NCBI GenBank assembly: GCA_012839895.1 | Contig: DUML01000010.1 | Location: 1 to 49,231, forward strand | DNA: 49,231 nucleotides | Direction: 5' to 3' | Origin: Peptococcaceae bacterium | GTDB taxonomy: Bacteria; Bacillota; Desulfitobacteriia; Desulfitobacteriales; Syntrophobotulaceae | Shown: piece after piece, positions 32,844-41,230 of the stretch | Layout of the letters: each line of letters starts with the position of its first letter | Numbering within the stretch: position 1 is the stretch's first letter | Made by a program: the position numbers and the translations under genes | Notes under the pieces: generated by a model | Seen by the model: only the letters and a program-made list of their open reading frames with translations | What the model was told of the DNA's origin: nothing | Database searches by the model: none

Positions 32844-33229
32844 AAAGAATGTTAAACAATAAAGAAGCAGGTTTCACTTATATGTCTTTAATCATTGGCA
32901 TGACCCTGTTATTGCTGGGATTAAACTTTTTCACGACTCTCTTCAGAGCTGCCCGGACCAGTGTGCTAACAGCTAAAGAAGAAATGGCTATGGCCACTGT
33001 AGCTCAAAACATGGCCCAAGTTTACCTGGCCACAAATGATGAAATCACTGCCGAAAATCAAGGCAAAGAACAGGGGTATGAAACTGTTGACTTAAGTATT
33101 TCGGCAGGCCCTGAAAAGGATCTAAAAACCGTTACTATTACTGTTAATTCCAAAATTTACGCCGATCCAACAAGCCCTCAATATATTGAGCCTTATGTAC
33201 TGGTTTTTTATACTCCTGCCTTGGAATAA
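32840..33229 (+). CDS. GspI/PilV-like minor pilin lacking Glu5, locus B
   Basis: This 129-residue prepilin has a short leader (MKRMLNNKEAG), then FTYMSLIIGMTLLLLGL. Position 5 after the cleavage Gly is Ser rather than Glu. Members of this set without Glu5 are usually tip subunits. Its start overlaps the upstream stop (ATGA). Function is inferred from position. Confidence 0.7.
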   Translation: MKRMLNNKEAGFTYMSLIIGMTLLLLGLNFFTTLFRAARTSVLTAKEEMAMATVAQNMAQVYLATNDEITAENQGKEQGYETVDLSISAGPEKDLKTVTITVNSKIYADPTSPQYIEPYVLVFYTPALE

Positions 33230-33262
33230 TTTTAAGCCCACAAAGGTTTGGTGTAATAACCT

Positions 33263-34489
33263 ATGAAACAAAACAAAAACACCGGATTTACAATTTTAGA
33301 AATCCTGGTAACCTTAGGGATCTTAAGCATTATCCTTATGTCCGCTACTACCCTTTTAACTTCCAATATCAAAGCTGTCCAGGCAGTAGATAAAAATGTG
33401 GAGCATACACAAAACCTAAGAATTGCCACCAACCAAATTCTCGATAGGATCAAAAAAGATAATGCCGTCAAAGTCCAATATGAAGCCGGTGTATTAATAA
33501 TTAATGACAAGCCCTTGTTAGATACAACAATAAAAACTACTAACAGCAATTCTTCCCAACTCTGGCTTTATCCTAACGGCAACACTGCCGAATTAAGAGA
33601 CGCAACTGGTAATAACCAGGTTCTGGCGGAGTACATTGAATATATCACTATTGATGATGAACCTAACGGGAAGCCTTACCTCAATATTAAAATAAAAGTT
33701 GCTGAAATTGAAGAAGCTGTCCTGTCCATACCAAAAACCTTTGCTTTTTCTTCGGAAATACCCGATAGTCCGGACGATCCCAATGCTTTCTGGGGAAAAT
33801 ACATTACCTTTTCCCACCGTCTGGAAATTCAAGATGCAACCATCAACGGACCTGATGTCTATGTCTATGTGGCTAACCGTAATGGCTCAACTCTCCAAAT
33901 CCACAACAGCACAACGAAGATTAAGACTGCCAGGGTTTATGTTGAAAAACACCTTGTTATCCATGATGCTGTCTTGGGCAAAGATGACGGCTCATCCATC
34001 TTTTATGTTGACGGCAATGTTACTTTTGTCAATCAAGCTAAGATTATTGGCAAAGTTTATTATACAGGCAATGTTAATCATGACAAGGAAGACGACAACC
34101 TGCACAAAGTTGATTCCATTGACTTCCCTGAAATTTCTATGCCCGATCCTAAGCCTGAAGCCTGGTTTGCGGAAAACGGCTTTACTGCCGATCCCACGCC
34201 CCGCAATAATATGAAATACAGTGGTAATGACTATATCCTTCTTGATAATGTCACCGCTGGCAATGTCTGCATCTATACTTCTTATACAGGAAACGCAATA
34301 GAATTACGCAACCACGCCACCAATGTCAGCGGGATATTGTACGCTCCTTATGGCACGGTCTTAATCCGCAGCGGGGCTACATTCAGCGGTTTAATCGTCG
34401 CCGATGAGATTATTATTGAAAACAGCAATACTACGGTAAATTTCCAAAGCTTTGATACTAGTGATTTGCCCTTTCAAATTCAAGATTAA
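33263..34489 (+). CDS. Large minor pilin (GspJ/PilW position) with a beta-helix-like head, locus B
   Basis: This 408-residue prepilin has an 8-residue leader ending NTG, then FTILEILVTLGILSII with Glu5. A PilW-like domain (about 30-160) is followed by about 220 residues of short repeated V-x-V strands with Asn and Gly turns (for example YVYVANRNGSTLQIHN and GTVLIRSGATFSGLIVAD), the look of a right-handed beta-helix. This C-terminal part is unlike ordinary GspJ. It could be a surface-exposed adhesive or substrate-binding tip. Confidence 0.75.
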   Translation: MKQNKNTGFTILEILVTLGILSIILMSATTLLTSNIKAVQAVDKNVEHTQNLRIATNQILDRIKKDNAVKVQYEAGVLIINDKPLLDTTIKTTNSNSSQLWLYPNGNTAELRDATGNNQVLAEYIEYITIDDEPNGKPYLNIKIKVAEIEEAVLSIPKTFAFSSEIPDSPDDPNAFWGKYITFSHRLEIQDATINGPDVYVYVANRNGSTLQIHNSTTKIKTARVYVEKHLVIHDAVLGKDDGSSIFYVDGNVTFVNQAKIIGKVYYTGNVNHDKEDDNLHKVDSIDFPEISMPDPKPEAWFAENGFTADPTPRNNMKYSGNDYILLDNVTAGNVCIYTSYTGNAIELRNHATNVSGILYAPYGTVLIRSGATFSGLIVADEIIIENSNTTVNFQSFDTSDLPFQIQD

Positions 34490-34521
34490 ATCAATTTACT
34501 GCAGCAGGGAGGAAAAAATAG

Positions 34522-34956
34522 GTGAAACATCCCAAAGACAAAGGCTCTATTTATATTACAGTCATGATCATCTTGGCTGTACTCCTAATGCTGCTCACCA
34601 TGTTAATGATAATTACAACCAAAGACATCCGAACTACACATCTTTATAGCCAGGGAATCCGCGCCTATTATCTTGCCCACAGCGGTCTGGCTCAAGGCCT
34701 AGCCTATGCTAAAAGCAATCCGGAAGAAAACCAAACAGAAGTCATTGAAAATCCTTTCCCCGCCCAGTACCCTGCCTATCACCGTTTGGAATGGCAGGTG
34801 GAGTATAACAAAGACGAAGATAACTATATAATTACTGCTACCGGCTACTATCATTACAATAAGAAAATAACTATCCAGCGCCGGCTGGAGGCTATTGTCC
34901 GCATAGAGGACGATTTGGTAGAAATACTTAGCTGGCGGCAAAAATATAAAGAATAA
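34522..34956 (+). CDS. GspK/PilX-like minor pilin, locus B
   Basis: This 144-residue prepilin has a 7-8-residue leader (MKHPKDKG), then SIYITVMIILAVLLMLL without Glu5, as in GspK. AYYLAHSGLAQGLAYAKSN is the PilX/GspK signature. GTG at 34522 is the start, with GGGAGG upstream. It is the last gene of the plus-strand block and converges with pilC. Confidence 0.8.
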   Translation: MKHPKDKGSIYITVMIILAVLLMLLTMLMIITTKDIRTTHLYSQGIRAYYLAHSGLAQGLAYAKSNPEENQTEVIENPFPAQYPAYHRLEWQVEYNKDEDNYIITATGYYHYNKKITIQRRLEAIVRIEDDLVEILSWRQKYKE

Positions 34957-35063
34957 GGCTTTCTTTTTACAGATTTTCGGAAAGGGTAAAAAGTGTACAA
35001 TCTGTATTTGTTCCGAAGATAGTAAAGACTTTCTTTTTACAGATTTTCGGAAAGGGTAAAAAG
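34955..35063 (+). repeat. Direct 39-bp repeat; one copy is the 3' end of pilC
   Basis: Bases 34955-34993 and 35025-35063 match at 38 of 39 positions, 70 bases apart. The right copy encodes the last codons of pilC (LFTLSENL and stop). Each copy also contains an internal inverted repeat (CTTTTTAC/GTAAAAAG). The left copy begins at the stop codon of the PilX-like gene. Confidence 0.9.
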
Positions 35064-36239
35064 GGGTAAAGCCACGGAAATAACCATTAGCCCGACAAAA
35101 ATACCGATAATAATAGTGAATGCCGGCTCAACTAAAGCTACCATCCTACTGATGCCTATTTCTACCTGCTTATCATAATACTCCCCAATTTCCTCCATTA
35201 AATTGTCTAGCTGACCGGTTTCCTCACCTATGGTCATCATCTGAATAACCATCTCATCAAAAAATTTTTCTTCTCTGAAGGCAGAGGCCAGCCCTTTGCC
35301 TTTTATTATTTGCTCTTTAGCCCGTAAAAGCGCCTGGCGAGAAACCTCATTCCCTAAAACTTTTTCCAAATTATCCAAAATGGGGATAATAGGAATAGAA
35401 GCCTTCAAAAACAAAGCCATAGTCCGGCAAAACCTTGCTGTAATTACGTTTTTGAGAGTTTTGCTCACCAAAGGGATTTTCAACTTTGTAGCATCAATTA
35501 TTAATCTATATTTAGGGATTCCTTGCAAACGCCAATATAAACCACCCAGAGCCACAAAACCTAAAACTAAAAATAAGCCTCTACTGGATAAAAAGGCGGC
35601 TGAGCCAAGCATTATCTTTGTCAAGAAAGGCAACTCACCGCCTGTTTCAGTGATGAGGCCGCTGATTTCCGGTAGAATAAAATTTAAAAAGAAAACAATT
35701 AAGCCGATCATTACCACCGTAAGCAGCAAAGGATAAATGGAGGCACTGGCAATCTTTTTGCGGATAAAATTCTCCCGTTCATAATACTGAGCCATATTAA
35801 TTAAAACGCTATCCAGCTGCCCGCTCTCTTCCCCGACTTTCACCAAATTAATCAACAAAAGTGGCAAAGAAGCGCCACAGGCTTGCATGGCAGCCGATAA
35901 AGAACTGCCCTTGCTCACTTCCGTAATCAGAGAAGCAATAACCTTTTTGAGTTTCTTATCCTTAGTTTGAACTCTTAAAATCTCCAGCCCTTTAACTAAG
36001 TTGGTTCCGGTACGGATTAGCATCCCCATCTGGGTACAAAAAGCGGCAATGGTTTCATAGCTTAATTTGGTCTCAATAGCCTTATTCATCCAATTAAAGA
36101 TTTTTCCAGACTTCTTGAGCTCAATTAATTGCCACTTATTGTCCAGAATAATCTTCTTGGCCGCTTCCTGATCAACGGCCTCCAGGACCCCTATTTGCAA
36201 ATTATAATGTTCATCAATAACCTTATAACTAAACTGCAT
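35037..36239 (-). CDS. pilC: PilC/GspF platform protein, locus B
   Basis: This 400-residue protein has two GspF domains (about 65-190 and 270-390), helices at about 165-190, 210-235 and 370-393, and motifs LVKVGEESGQL and MMTIGEETGQL. It is 11 bases downstream of pilB. Only moderately similar to the locus A PilC by eye. Its last codons are within a duplicated segment. Confidence 0.94.
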   Translation of the reverse strand: MQFSYKVIDEHYNLQIGVLEAVDQEAAKKIILDNKWQLIELKKSGKIFNWMNKAIETKLSYETIAAFCTQMGMLIRTGTNLVKGLEILRVQTKDKKLKKVIASLITEVSKGSSLSAAMQACGASLPLLLINLVKVGEESGQLDSVLINMAQYYERENFIRKKIASASIYPLLLTVVMIGLIVFFLNFILPEISGLITETGGELPFLTKIMLGSAAFLSSRGLFLVLGFVALGGLYWRLQGIPKYRLIIDATKLKIPLVSKTLKNVITARFCRTMALFLKASIPIIPILDNLEKVLGNEVSRQALLRAKEQIIKGKGLASAFREEKFFDEMVIQMMTIGEETGQLDNLMEEIGEYYDKQVEIGISRMVALVEPAFTIIIGIFVGLMVISVALPLFTLSENL

Positions 36240-36250
36240 ACCTTTCCCGC

Positions 36251-37948
36251 CTATTCATTGCCAAAGGTAACCCTTAAGAGCTCCTCCACAGTGGTAACAC
36301 CTTGGAGCACCAGTTTAACCGCGGCTTTTCTCAAAGGAAGCATTCCCAAGGAAAAAGCGTATTCCCTTAATTCATCGGTGGTTGCCCTGTTGTCAATTAA
36401 ACTGCGTAAGCCGGAATCTACCGGCATAATCTCAAAAATACCCTGCCTGCCCTTATAACCGCTGAAGTGGCAGTAATTACAACCTTTACCCCTTTTAAGA
36501 CGGATTTTTTGGCCGGGATTAACCCCTAAAAGCTTCAAATCAGTATAATCTGCCTCGTATTCTTCCTGGCAATTTGGGCAAACAGTGCGTACCAGCCTCT
36601 GGGAAATAACCCCGACCAAAGCAGCTGAAATCAAAAAAGGCTCAATTTTCATATCCACCAACCTGGTAACGGCACTGGCAGCATCATTGGTATGGATGGT
36701 AGATAGAACAAGATGTCCTGTTAAAGCTGAACGGACCGCAATCTCAGCCGTTTCCGTATCACGCATCTCCCCGACCATAATAATATCCGGGTCTTGCCTT
36801 AAAATTGCCCTTAAACCCGTGGCAAAAGTAAGTCCGGCCTTGGTATTGACCTGAATCTGATTAATACCTTTAAAAATAAATTCCACTGGGTCTTCCAAGG
36901 TGACAATGTTTTTATCTTCGGAATTTAGTTGATTTAACATGGTATAAAGGGTAGTGGTTTTCCCGCTTCCTGTAGGGCCGGTTACCAGAACTATACCGTA
37001 AGGTTTTTTAATTAATTCCTCAAATTGCTCCTGCTGGAACTGATCCAAACCAAGCTTTTCCTTTTCCAGAATAACATTAGCCCGGTCGAGAATACGCAAA
37101 ACCACTTTCTCGCCAAACATGGTAGGTACAATTGAAACCCGTAGATCAATCAAACGATCCTGGGTTTGGAAAGTGATCCTGCCGTCCTGGGGCAGCCTGC
37201 GTTCGGCAATATTTAAGTCCGACATAATTTTGACCCGGCTCACAACCGGGCCGGACATGGAAATAGGTGTACGGAGAATTTCCCGCATCACGCCGTCAAT
37301 CCTGTAGCGCACCCGCAACTCATCCTCAATAGGCTCGATATGAATATCGCTGGCATAATTATTGACGGCATTCTCAATTACCGTATTCAAAAATCTAATA
37401 ACCGGGGTTTCTTCATCTTCCATCCCCGCAGGCACGGAAGCTGTCATCAGTTCCACGGCCGCCGCCACCGGTGAAACCTGGCGGGCATATTCCCTGGCGG
37501 CTTTTTCCGCCTCACTGCGCCCATAATGACGGTCGATAGATTTTAAGATATCGGCCTTTCTGGCGAGGACCGGCCTAATAAGCATTCCCGAAGCCAGCCG
37601 GATATCATCCAAGGCGAAATAATTTGTAGGGTCATTTACAGCAACAACCAACCTGTTATTATTTACATCTACAGGCATTACCTCATATTTACGAGCCACG
37701 GCTTCCGGCAAAAGCTTCAATACTTCCTCAGCTACAACAATCCGATTAAGGTCAATAATCGGAATATTTAGCTGCTGTTTCATAGTTAAGAGAATGTCTT
37801 CTTCTTTAACATAACCCAAATGGATGAGGGCTTCCCCCAATTTCAGACCCAAGCTTTTTTGCCTGTCTAAAGCTTCCTGCAACTGCTGCTCCGTAATAAC
37901 CCCGCCGGCCAGCAAAATTTCACCCAATTTTTTTCTCATTAAAGCCAT
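36251..37948 (-). CDS. pilB: PilB/GspE assembly ATPase, locus B
   Basis: This 565-residue ATPase has an N-terminal MshEN/GspE-N domain (about 1-150), Walker A GPTGSGKTTT, Walker B DPDIIMVGEMRD, and tetracysteine CPNC...CNYC (about 450-480). It drives pilus extension. GGAGG precedes the ATG. It is distinct from the locus A PilB in its N-terminal half. Confidence 0.96.
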   Translation of the reverse strand: MALMRKKLGEILLAGGVITEQQLQEALDRQKSLGLKLGEALIHLGYVKEEDILLTMKQQLNIPIIDLNRIVVAEEVLKLLPEAVARKYEVMPVDVNNNRLVVAVNDPTNYFALDDIRLASGMLIRPVLARKADILKSIDRHYGRSEAEKAAREYARQVSPVAAAVELMTASVPAGMEDEETPVIRFLNTVIENAVNNYASDIHIEPIEDELRVRYRIDGVMREILRTPISMSGPVVSRVKIMSDLNIAERRLPQDGRITFQTQDRLIDLRVSIVPTMFGEKVVLRILDRANVILEKEKLGLDQFQQEQFEELIKKPYGIVLVTGPTGSGKTTTLYTMLNQLNSEDKNIVTLEDPVEFIFKGINQIQVNTKAGLTFATGLRAILRQDPDIIMVGEMRDTETAEIAVRSALTGHLVLSTIHTNDAASAVTRLVDMKIEPFLISAALVGVISQRLVRTVCPNCQEEYEADYTDLKLLGVNPGQKIRLKRGKGCNYCHFSGYKGRQGIFEIMPVDSGLRSLIDNRATTDELREYAFSLGMLPLRKAAVKLVLQGVTTVEELLRVTFGNE

Positions 37949-37977
37949 GGTACGCCCTCCTTCCTCTTTTGTTTACA

Positions 37978-37986
37978 ATTATAACA
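37978..37986 (-). promoter_or_regulatory. Extended -10 promoter of pilBC
   Basis: Minus strand TGTTATAAT. The -35 is poor (ATTCTA at 17 bases). It would give pilBC expression separate from pilA. Confidence 0.5.
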
Positions 37987-38080
37987 AAATAGAGTAACTT
38001 TAGAATAAAATAATAACACTCTGTAAAAGTTTTACTTAATTCAACACTTCTGTCATAGTGGCAAAATCCTATACATAAGG

Positions 38081-38104
38081 AAAGGGTGTCAAAAAACACC
38101 CTTT
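38081..38104 (-). terminator. Hairpin after pilA
   Basis: AAAGGGTGT/ACACCCTTT nine-base stem with a six-base loop, about 35 bases past the pilA stop; no strong T-run follows, so it may stabilise the pilA message rather than end it fully. Confidence 0.6.
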
Positions 38105-38138
38105 AAAAGTAAAAGCTATTAAATAGAAGATTCCTTAA

Positions 38139-38675
38139 TTATGGAGTAATAACAACAGTTTTGTCAGTTAGTAGCTTTCCACCAGTACCATAAGCAAATA
38201 TAGATACTTTTTCCACTTTTGAATTTTCATTAGCTGCCTTAACAGTAACAAGCACCGCTCCTTCAGCATTAGGTATTGTCGTTGATAAATCAGGGGGTTC
38301 ATTATTATTATGCGGTTGTAGTACAACAACAGAAGAATTTGCTGAAATTGCGTCCGTATCAGGAGCTGATACAGCATTCGCCGCTTCACTTGTTATCGGG
38401 TTTACTAATTGTTTGCTAGTATCCGTAAACGTAAATGCATTTACAATTTCAGCAACAACATCTGACTGTTTAACCTTATTAGCTACCCATTTATCTATTT
38501 TGCTTTCAACATAAGCTTGAACCACTCTTACATTGGTATCCAACCCTGCTTCCTTTGCTTGAGATTTGATAGTACCAATCCTCGGTACCAACACAATCGC
38601 CAAAATCCCAATTACCGCAATAACAATCATTAGTTCGATTAGGGTAAAACCTGAATCTTTTCTCCTTCCCATCAC
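38139..38675 (-). CDS. pilA: Major type IV pilin, locus B
   Basis: This prepilin of about 178 residues has a leader ending DSG, then FTLIELMIVIAVIGILAI with Glu5. The head has an alpha-helix (VRVVQAYVESKIDKWV) and beta-rich, Asn/Thr-rich C-terminal sequence with no Cys. It is probably the major subunit because it has its own strong promoter, a 3' hairpin, and precedes pilB. The start is GTG at 38675 or ATG at 38672, both next to a GGATGG site. Aromatic residues are few. Confidence 0.9.
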   Translation of the reverse strand: MMGRRKDSGFTLIELMIVIAVIGILAIVLVPRIGTIKSQAKEAGLDTNVRVVQAYVESKIDKWVANKVKQSDVVAEIVNAFTFTDTSKQLVNPITSEAANAVSAPDTDAISANSSVVVLQPHNNNEPPDLSTTIPNAEGAVLVTVKAANENSKVEKVSIFAYGTGGKLLTDKTVVITP

Positions 38676-38747
38676 TTTTAACCATCCTTTCTCCTCTAAA
38701 AAATAAAATCCACACTTTTACTTTTAAAACTAATAATATCTCCCTTA

Positions 38748-38776
38748 AATATACAGAGGCCAGTCCTATTCGTCAA
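38748..38776 (-). promoter_or_regulatory. Sigma-A-type promoter of pilA
   Basis: Minus strand TTGACG (38771-38776), 17 bases, TATATT (38748-38753). The leader is about 65 bases. Confidence 0.78.
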
Positions 38777-38810
38777 TAAAAAAATATACAATTTTTTCAA
38801 AAGTTTTTCC

Positions 38811-39065
38811 TTAAACTTCCATGAATTGTATGACAATTGGCAGTTTTTCGATGTTTTTTTTCAAGTCGGGCCAGCAATATTTGGTTGTTTGGATCAATAC
38901 TTCCCCACTGCCACGATCTAAAGTAGTAACTGTTCCTAGGTGTCCAAGCCCCTCTACATACTTGACCAAAAGCTGAATATCAGGGCGGGAAACCTTGGCT
39001 TTAAGCAAAAAATCGCTATCTTGCCAGGGGTCTTCCGCAGAGCTTAATTGCTTGTTTTTCTCCAT
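38811..39065 (-). CDS. DUF4911 protein
   Basis: This 84-residue protein matches DUF4911, small proteins found next to U32 peptidase genes in Clostridia: SRPDIQLLVKYVEGLGHLG in the middle and a C-terminal IVIQFMEV. No function is known. It lies 165 bases after the U32 gene, and that gap shows an imperfect AATAGG/CCTATT hairpin but no gene. Confidence 0.8.
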   Translation of the reverse strand: MEKNKQLSSAEDPWQDSDFLLKAKVSRPDIQLLVKYVEGLGHLGTVTTLDRGSGEVLIQTTKYCWPDLKKNIEKLPIVIQFMEV

Positions 39066-39219
39066 AAAGACGGTCTCCTTTACAGTAAAATTCTGGAATA
39101 AACCAAAACGCCTCTTAATAGGACCTTTGGCCTATTTTGCTAGTCCCAATTTTAATATTTTCTTTTCACTTTTTCTTTTAGTTTTCTTTTTTGTTTTCGA
39201 GGTTTTCTAAGAATACTGT

Positions 39220-39241
39220 CTAAAGCCTTACTAAAGCCTTG
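39220..39241 (-). repeat. 11-bp tandem duplication at the U32 stop codon
   Basis: CTAAAGCCTTA and CTAAAGCCTTG are adjacent on the plus strand; the second contains the U32 stop (CTA, read as TAG). 10 of 11 bases agree. Confidence 0.8.
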
Positions 39242-40526
39242 CTTTACGCAAAATGCTATAGGGCTTTAATGGTTTGGGAACTTCTATTCTTAACTTCTGT
39301 TGGGGGTGGCGGGCTACTTCCACCGGGTTGCCTTCTTCATCCCATAGGGCACTGACTTGAAAAGTCCAGGGATCTTCACCCGGAGAGAGGACTTCCACTT
39401 CTTCCCCCACTCTAAAGTTATTGCGTTGTTCAATCCAGGAGTAATTAGTGTCAAAAGGCTGCTCTGCTGTTAGGACCTCTGCTAGGTCTTTTGTTGTTAA
39501 GTCCTTAGAGCTGCTTGTCTTTATTGGCTCCTCCAAAACCTTGGCTACAAAGCTGTATTCCCGGATGTAATTAGATGTTTCCATATTCTGAGCCTCCGCA
39601 CCGGGTTTGCCAAATAAGAAGCCCGTCGAATAAGGGCGGTGACTAACTTTATCCATTTCCTCAAGCCACTGGGGAAGTTTTACTTTGAACTTTTTAAGAC
39701 CCTGCTCCCAAAGAGTATCGACAGCTTCCCGGTAAACTTTAACCGTGCTGGCTACATAATAGGCGCTTTTCATTCTACCTTCAATTTTATAGCTGGCCAG
39801 GTTCAGACCTTGCAGCAAGGGTAAATGAGGCAAAAGGCAGAGGTCATGGGAATTAAAGATATAACTGCCGCGGGCATCCTCCTCCAGGGAGAAATATTGA
39901 CCCGGCCTTTTTTCTTCCACCAGGGCATAACCCCAGCGACAAGGATGAGTGCATTCTCCCCTGTTGGCATCCCGACCTGTAAGGTAGTTCGATAGCAAAC
40001 AGCGCCCGGAATAGGACATGCACATAGCCCCATGGACAAAAATCTCCAAATCCCCCTTAACCTTAGCCTTCAGGCTTGTAATCTCTTCCAAGGTAAGCTC
40101 TCTGGCCAGCACTACCCGTTTTACCCCTTGGGAAAACCAAAAATTGGCGCTTAATGAATTAGTACAGTTAGCCTGCGTACTGAGATGGACAGGGAGTTCC
40201 GGCACTATCTCCCGGGCTACAGCCAAAACCCCGGGATCGGAAACAATTATCCCGTCAACATCGATTTCGCGAAGGTACTTCAGGTAAGGGTTTAAGGAGG
40301 AAAAATCCTTTTCATGGGCAAAGATATTAACGGTTATGTAAATCTTTTTTTGCTGCTGATGGCAATATTCTACTCCTTTACGCAGTTCTTCTTCCGTAAA
40401 ATTGCCGGCATAAGCCCTTAAGCCAAAGTTGCTACCTGCAGCATAAACAGCATCAGCTCCGTAGGCGAGAGCAAACTGCAATTTTTCCAGGTTTCCGGCC
40501 GGAGCTAGAATTTCAGGTTTATTCAT
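39231..40526 (-). CDS. U32-family peptidase/RNA-hydroxylase-like protein
   Basis: This 431-residue protein has the U32 signature region EIFVHGAMCMSYSGRCLLSN with conserved Cys, followed by RGECTHPCRW. N-terminal EILAPAGNLEKLQFAL is typical. Some members (RlhA, TrhP) hydroxylate cytidine or uridine in RNA with prephenate-derived chemistry, others were reported as collagenases. Here the single-domain length fits the Bacillota YrrO/TrhP group, so tRNA hydroxylation is a fair guess. It has a promoter at 40619-40647. Confidence 0.85.
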   Translation of the reverse strand: MNKPEILAPAGNLEKLQFALAYGADAVYAAGSNFGLRAYAGNFTEEELRKGVEYCHQQQKKIYITVNIFAHEKDFSSLNPYLKYLREIDVDGIIVSDPGVLAVAREIVPELPVHLSTQANCTNSLSANFWFSQGVKRVVLARELTLEEITSLKAKVKGDLEIFVHGAMCMSYSGRCLLSNYLTGRDANRGECTHPCRWGYALVEEKRPGQYFSLEEDARGSYIFNSHDLCLLPHLPLLQGLNLASYKIEGRMKSAYYVASTVKVYREAVDTLWEQGLKKFKVKLPQWLEEMDKVSHRPYSTGFLFGKPGAEAQNMETSNYIREYSFVAKVLEEPIKTSSSKDLTTKDLAEVLTAEQPFDTNYSWIEQRNNFRVGEEVEVLSPGEDPWTFQVSALWDEEGNPVEVARHPQQKLRIEVPKPLKPYSILRKARL

Positions 40527-40618
40527 GATGACCTCCCATTAATACTCTAGTTGGTTAACAACAAAATCTGCTTAAGTATAAGGCAAAAAGGACCAAACTT
40601 ATTAAACGGACTAAATTT

Positions 40619-40647
40619 ATTATAAGCCCGAATGGCTCCAAGGCCAA
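40619..40647 (-). promoter_or_regulatory. Promoter of the U32 gene
   Basis: Minus strand TTGGCC (40642-40647), 17 bases, TATAAT (40619-40624). Leader about 85 bases. The 40650-40768 stretch shows nothing else that I can identify. Confidence 0.65.
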
Positions 40648-40768
40648 ATCTTCACTGTTTTTCATTCTTTCATTATACATCGTTTTCATAAGGGACATTT
40701 TCCTTGATGAATTTTACCATGAGTTATCCCATCATTATTGCAGTTAATAACAAATACTTCCTCTCCCC

Positions 40769-40797
40769 TTGCCAAAATTAATAAACTGTAGTAAAAT
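40769..40797 (+). promoter_or_regulatory. Promoter of the T-box/trpB transcript
   Basis: TTGCCA (40769-40774), 17 bases, TAAAAT (40792-40797). The start would fall near 40804, giving a leader of about 427 bases before trpB. Confidence 0.7.
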
Positions 40798-40803
40798 TTT
40801 TTT

Positions 40804-41130
40804 AAAATTCATTGAAATGAATTGAGAAAAGCATTGAAGAGAAATAGTAAATCCAAAGCGGTAGTCTTAGCGAGCCGGAGACGGTGGGAGTCCGGTACAA
40901 TCCCTTGGATCGAATGGGTCTCGGAGCTGCCAGCCGAAAGAGCGCAAAGCCTTTAGTAGGTGAGGCCGGGGGTTTCCCGTTATAGGAACAGGATATCGAG
41001 CTGACTTAATATTTGTTGGCTCCGTATCTGGAACGAGGCATCTCGCCGTTTTAGATTCGGCTGGATGTAAAGCAAGGTGGCACCACGAAAGCAAAGCCTT
41101 TTGTCCTTACAGGCAAAAAGGCTTTTTTAT
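40804..41130 (+). promoter_or_regulatory. Tryptophan T-box riboswitch with terminator
   Basis: The T-box sequence AAGGTGGCACCACG is at 41074-41087. Stem I has AGCGAGCC, and the specifier loop reads GAA-TGG-G with TGG (Trp) at 40915-40917. The terminator is at 41094-41128: AAAGCC...GGCTTT with a T-run. Uncharged tRNA(Trp) should bind, favour the antiterminator and turn trpB on. Confidence 0.92.
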
Positions 41131-41230
41131 TTTCTCCTCTACAAATTCTTAATATTACGCTCTTGCCCATCCTCTGACTTTTCTCATTCACTTTACAGAA
41201 TTCCAAATACTTTTACGGGAGGTTTTCACA

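Noticed and set aside
38139-38675. Conductive (electron-carrying) pilin
   Set aside because: The protein is 178 residues with few aromatic residues in the head, unlike short aromatic-rich pilins proposed as conductive.
15040-38675. Secretin gene (PilQ/GspD) for either pilus
   Set aside because: No frame in the window shows a secretin domain; the loci are secretin-less here.
40867-41094. Open reading frame antisense to the T-box leader
   Set aside because: No ribosome site, composition is that of structured RNA, and the whole stretch is explained by T-box stems.
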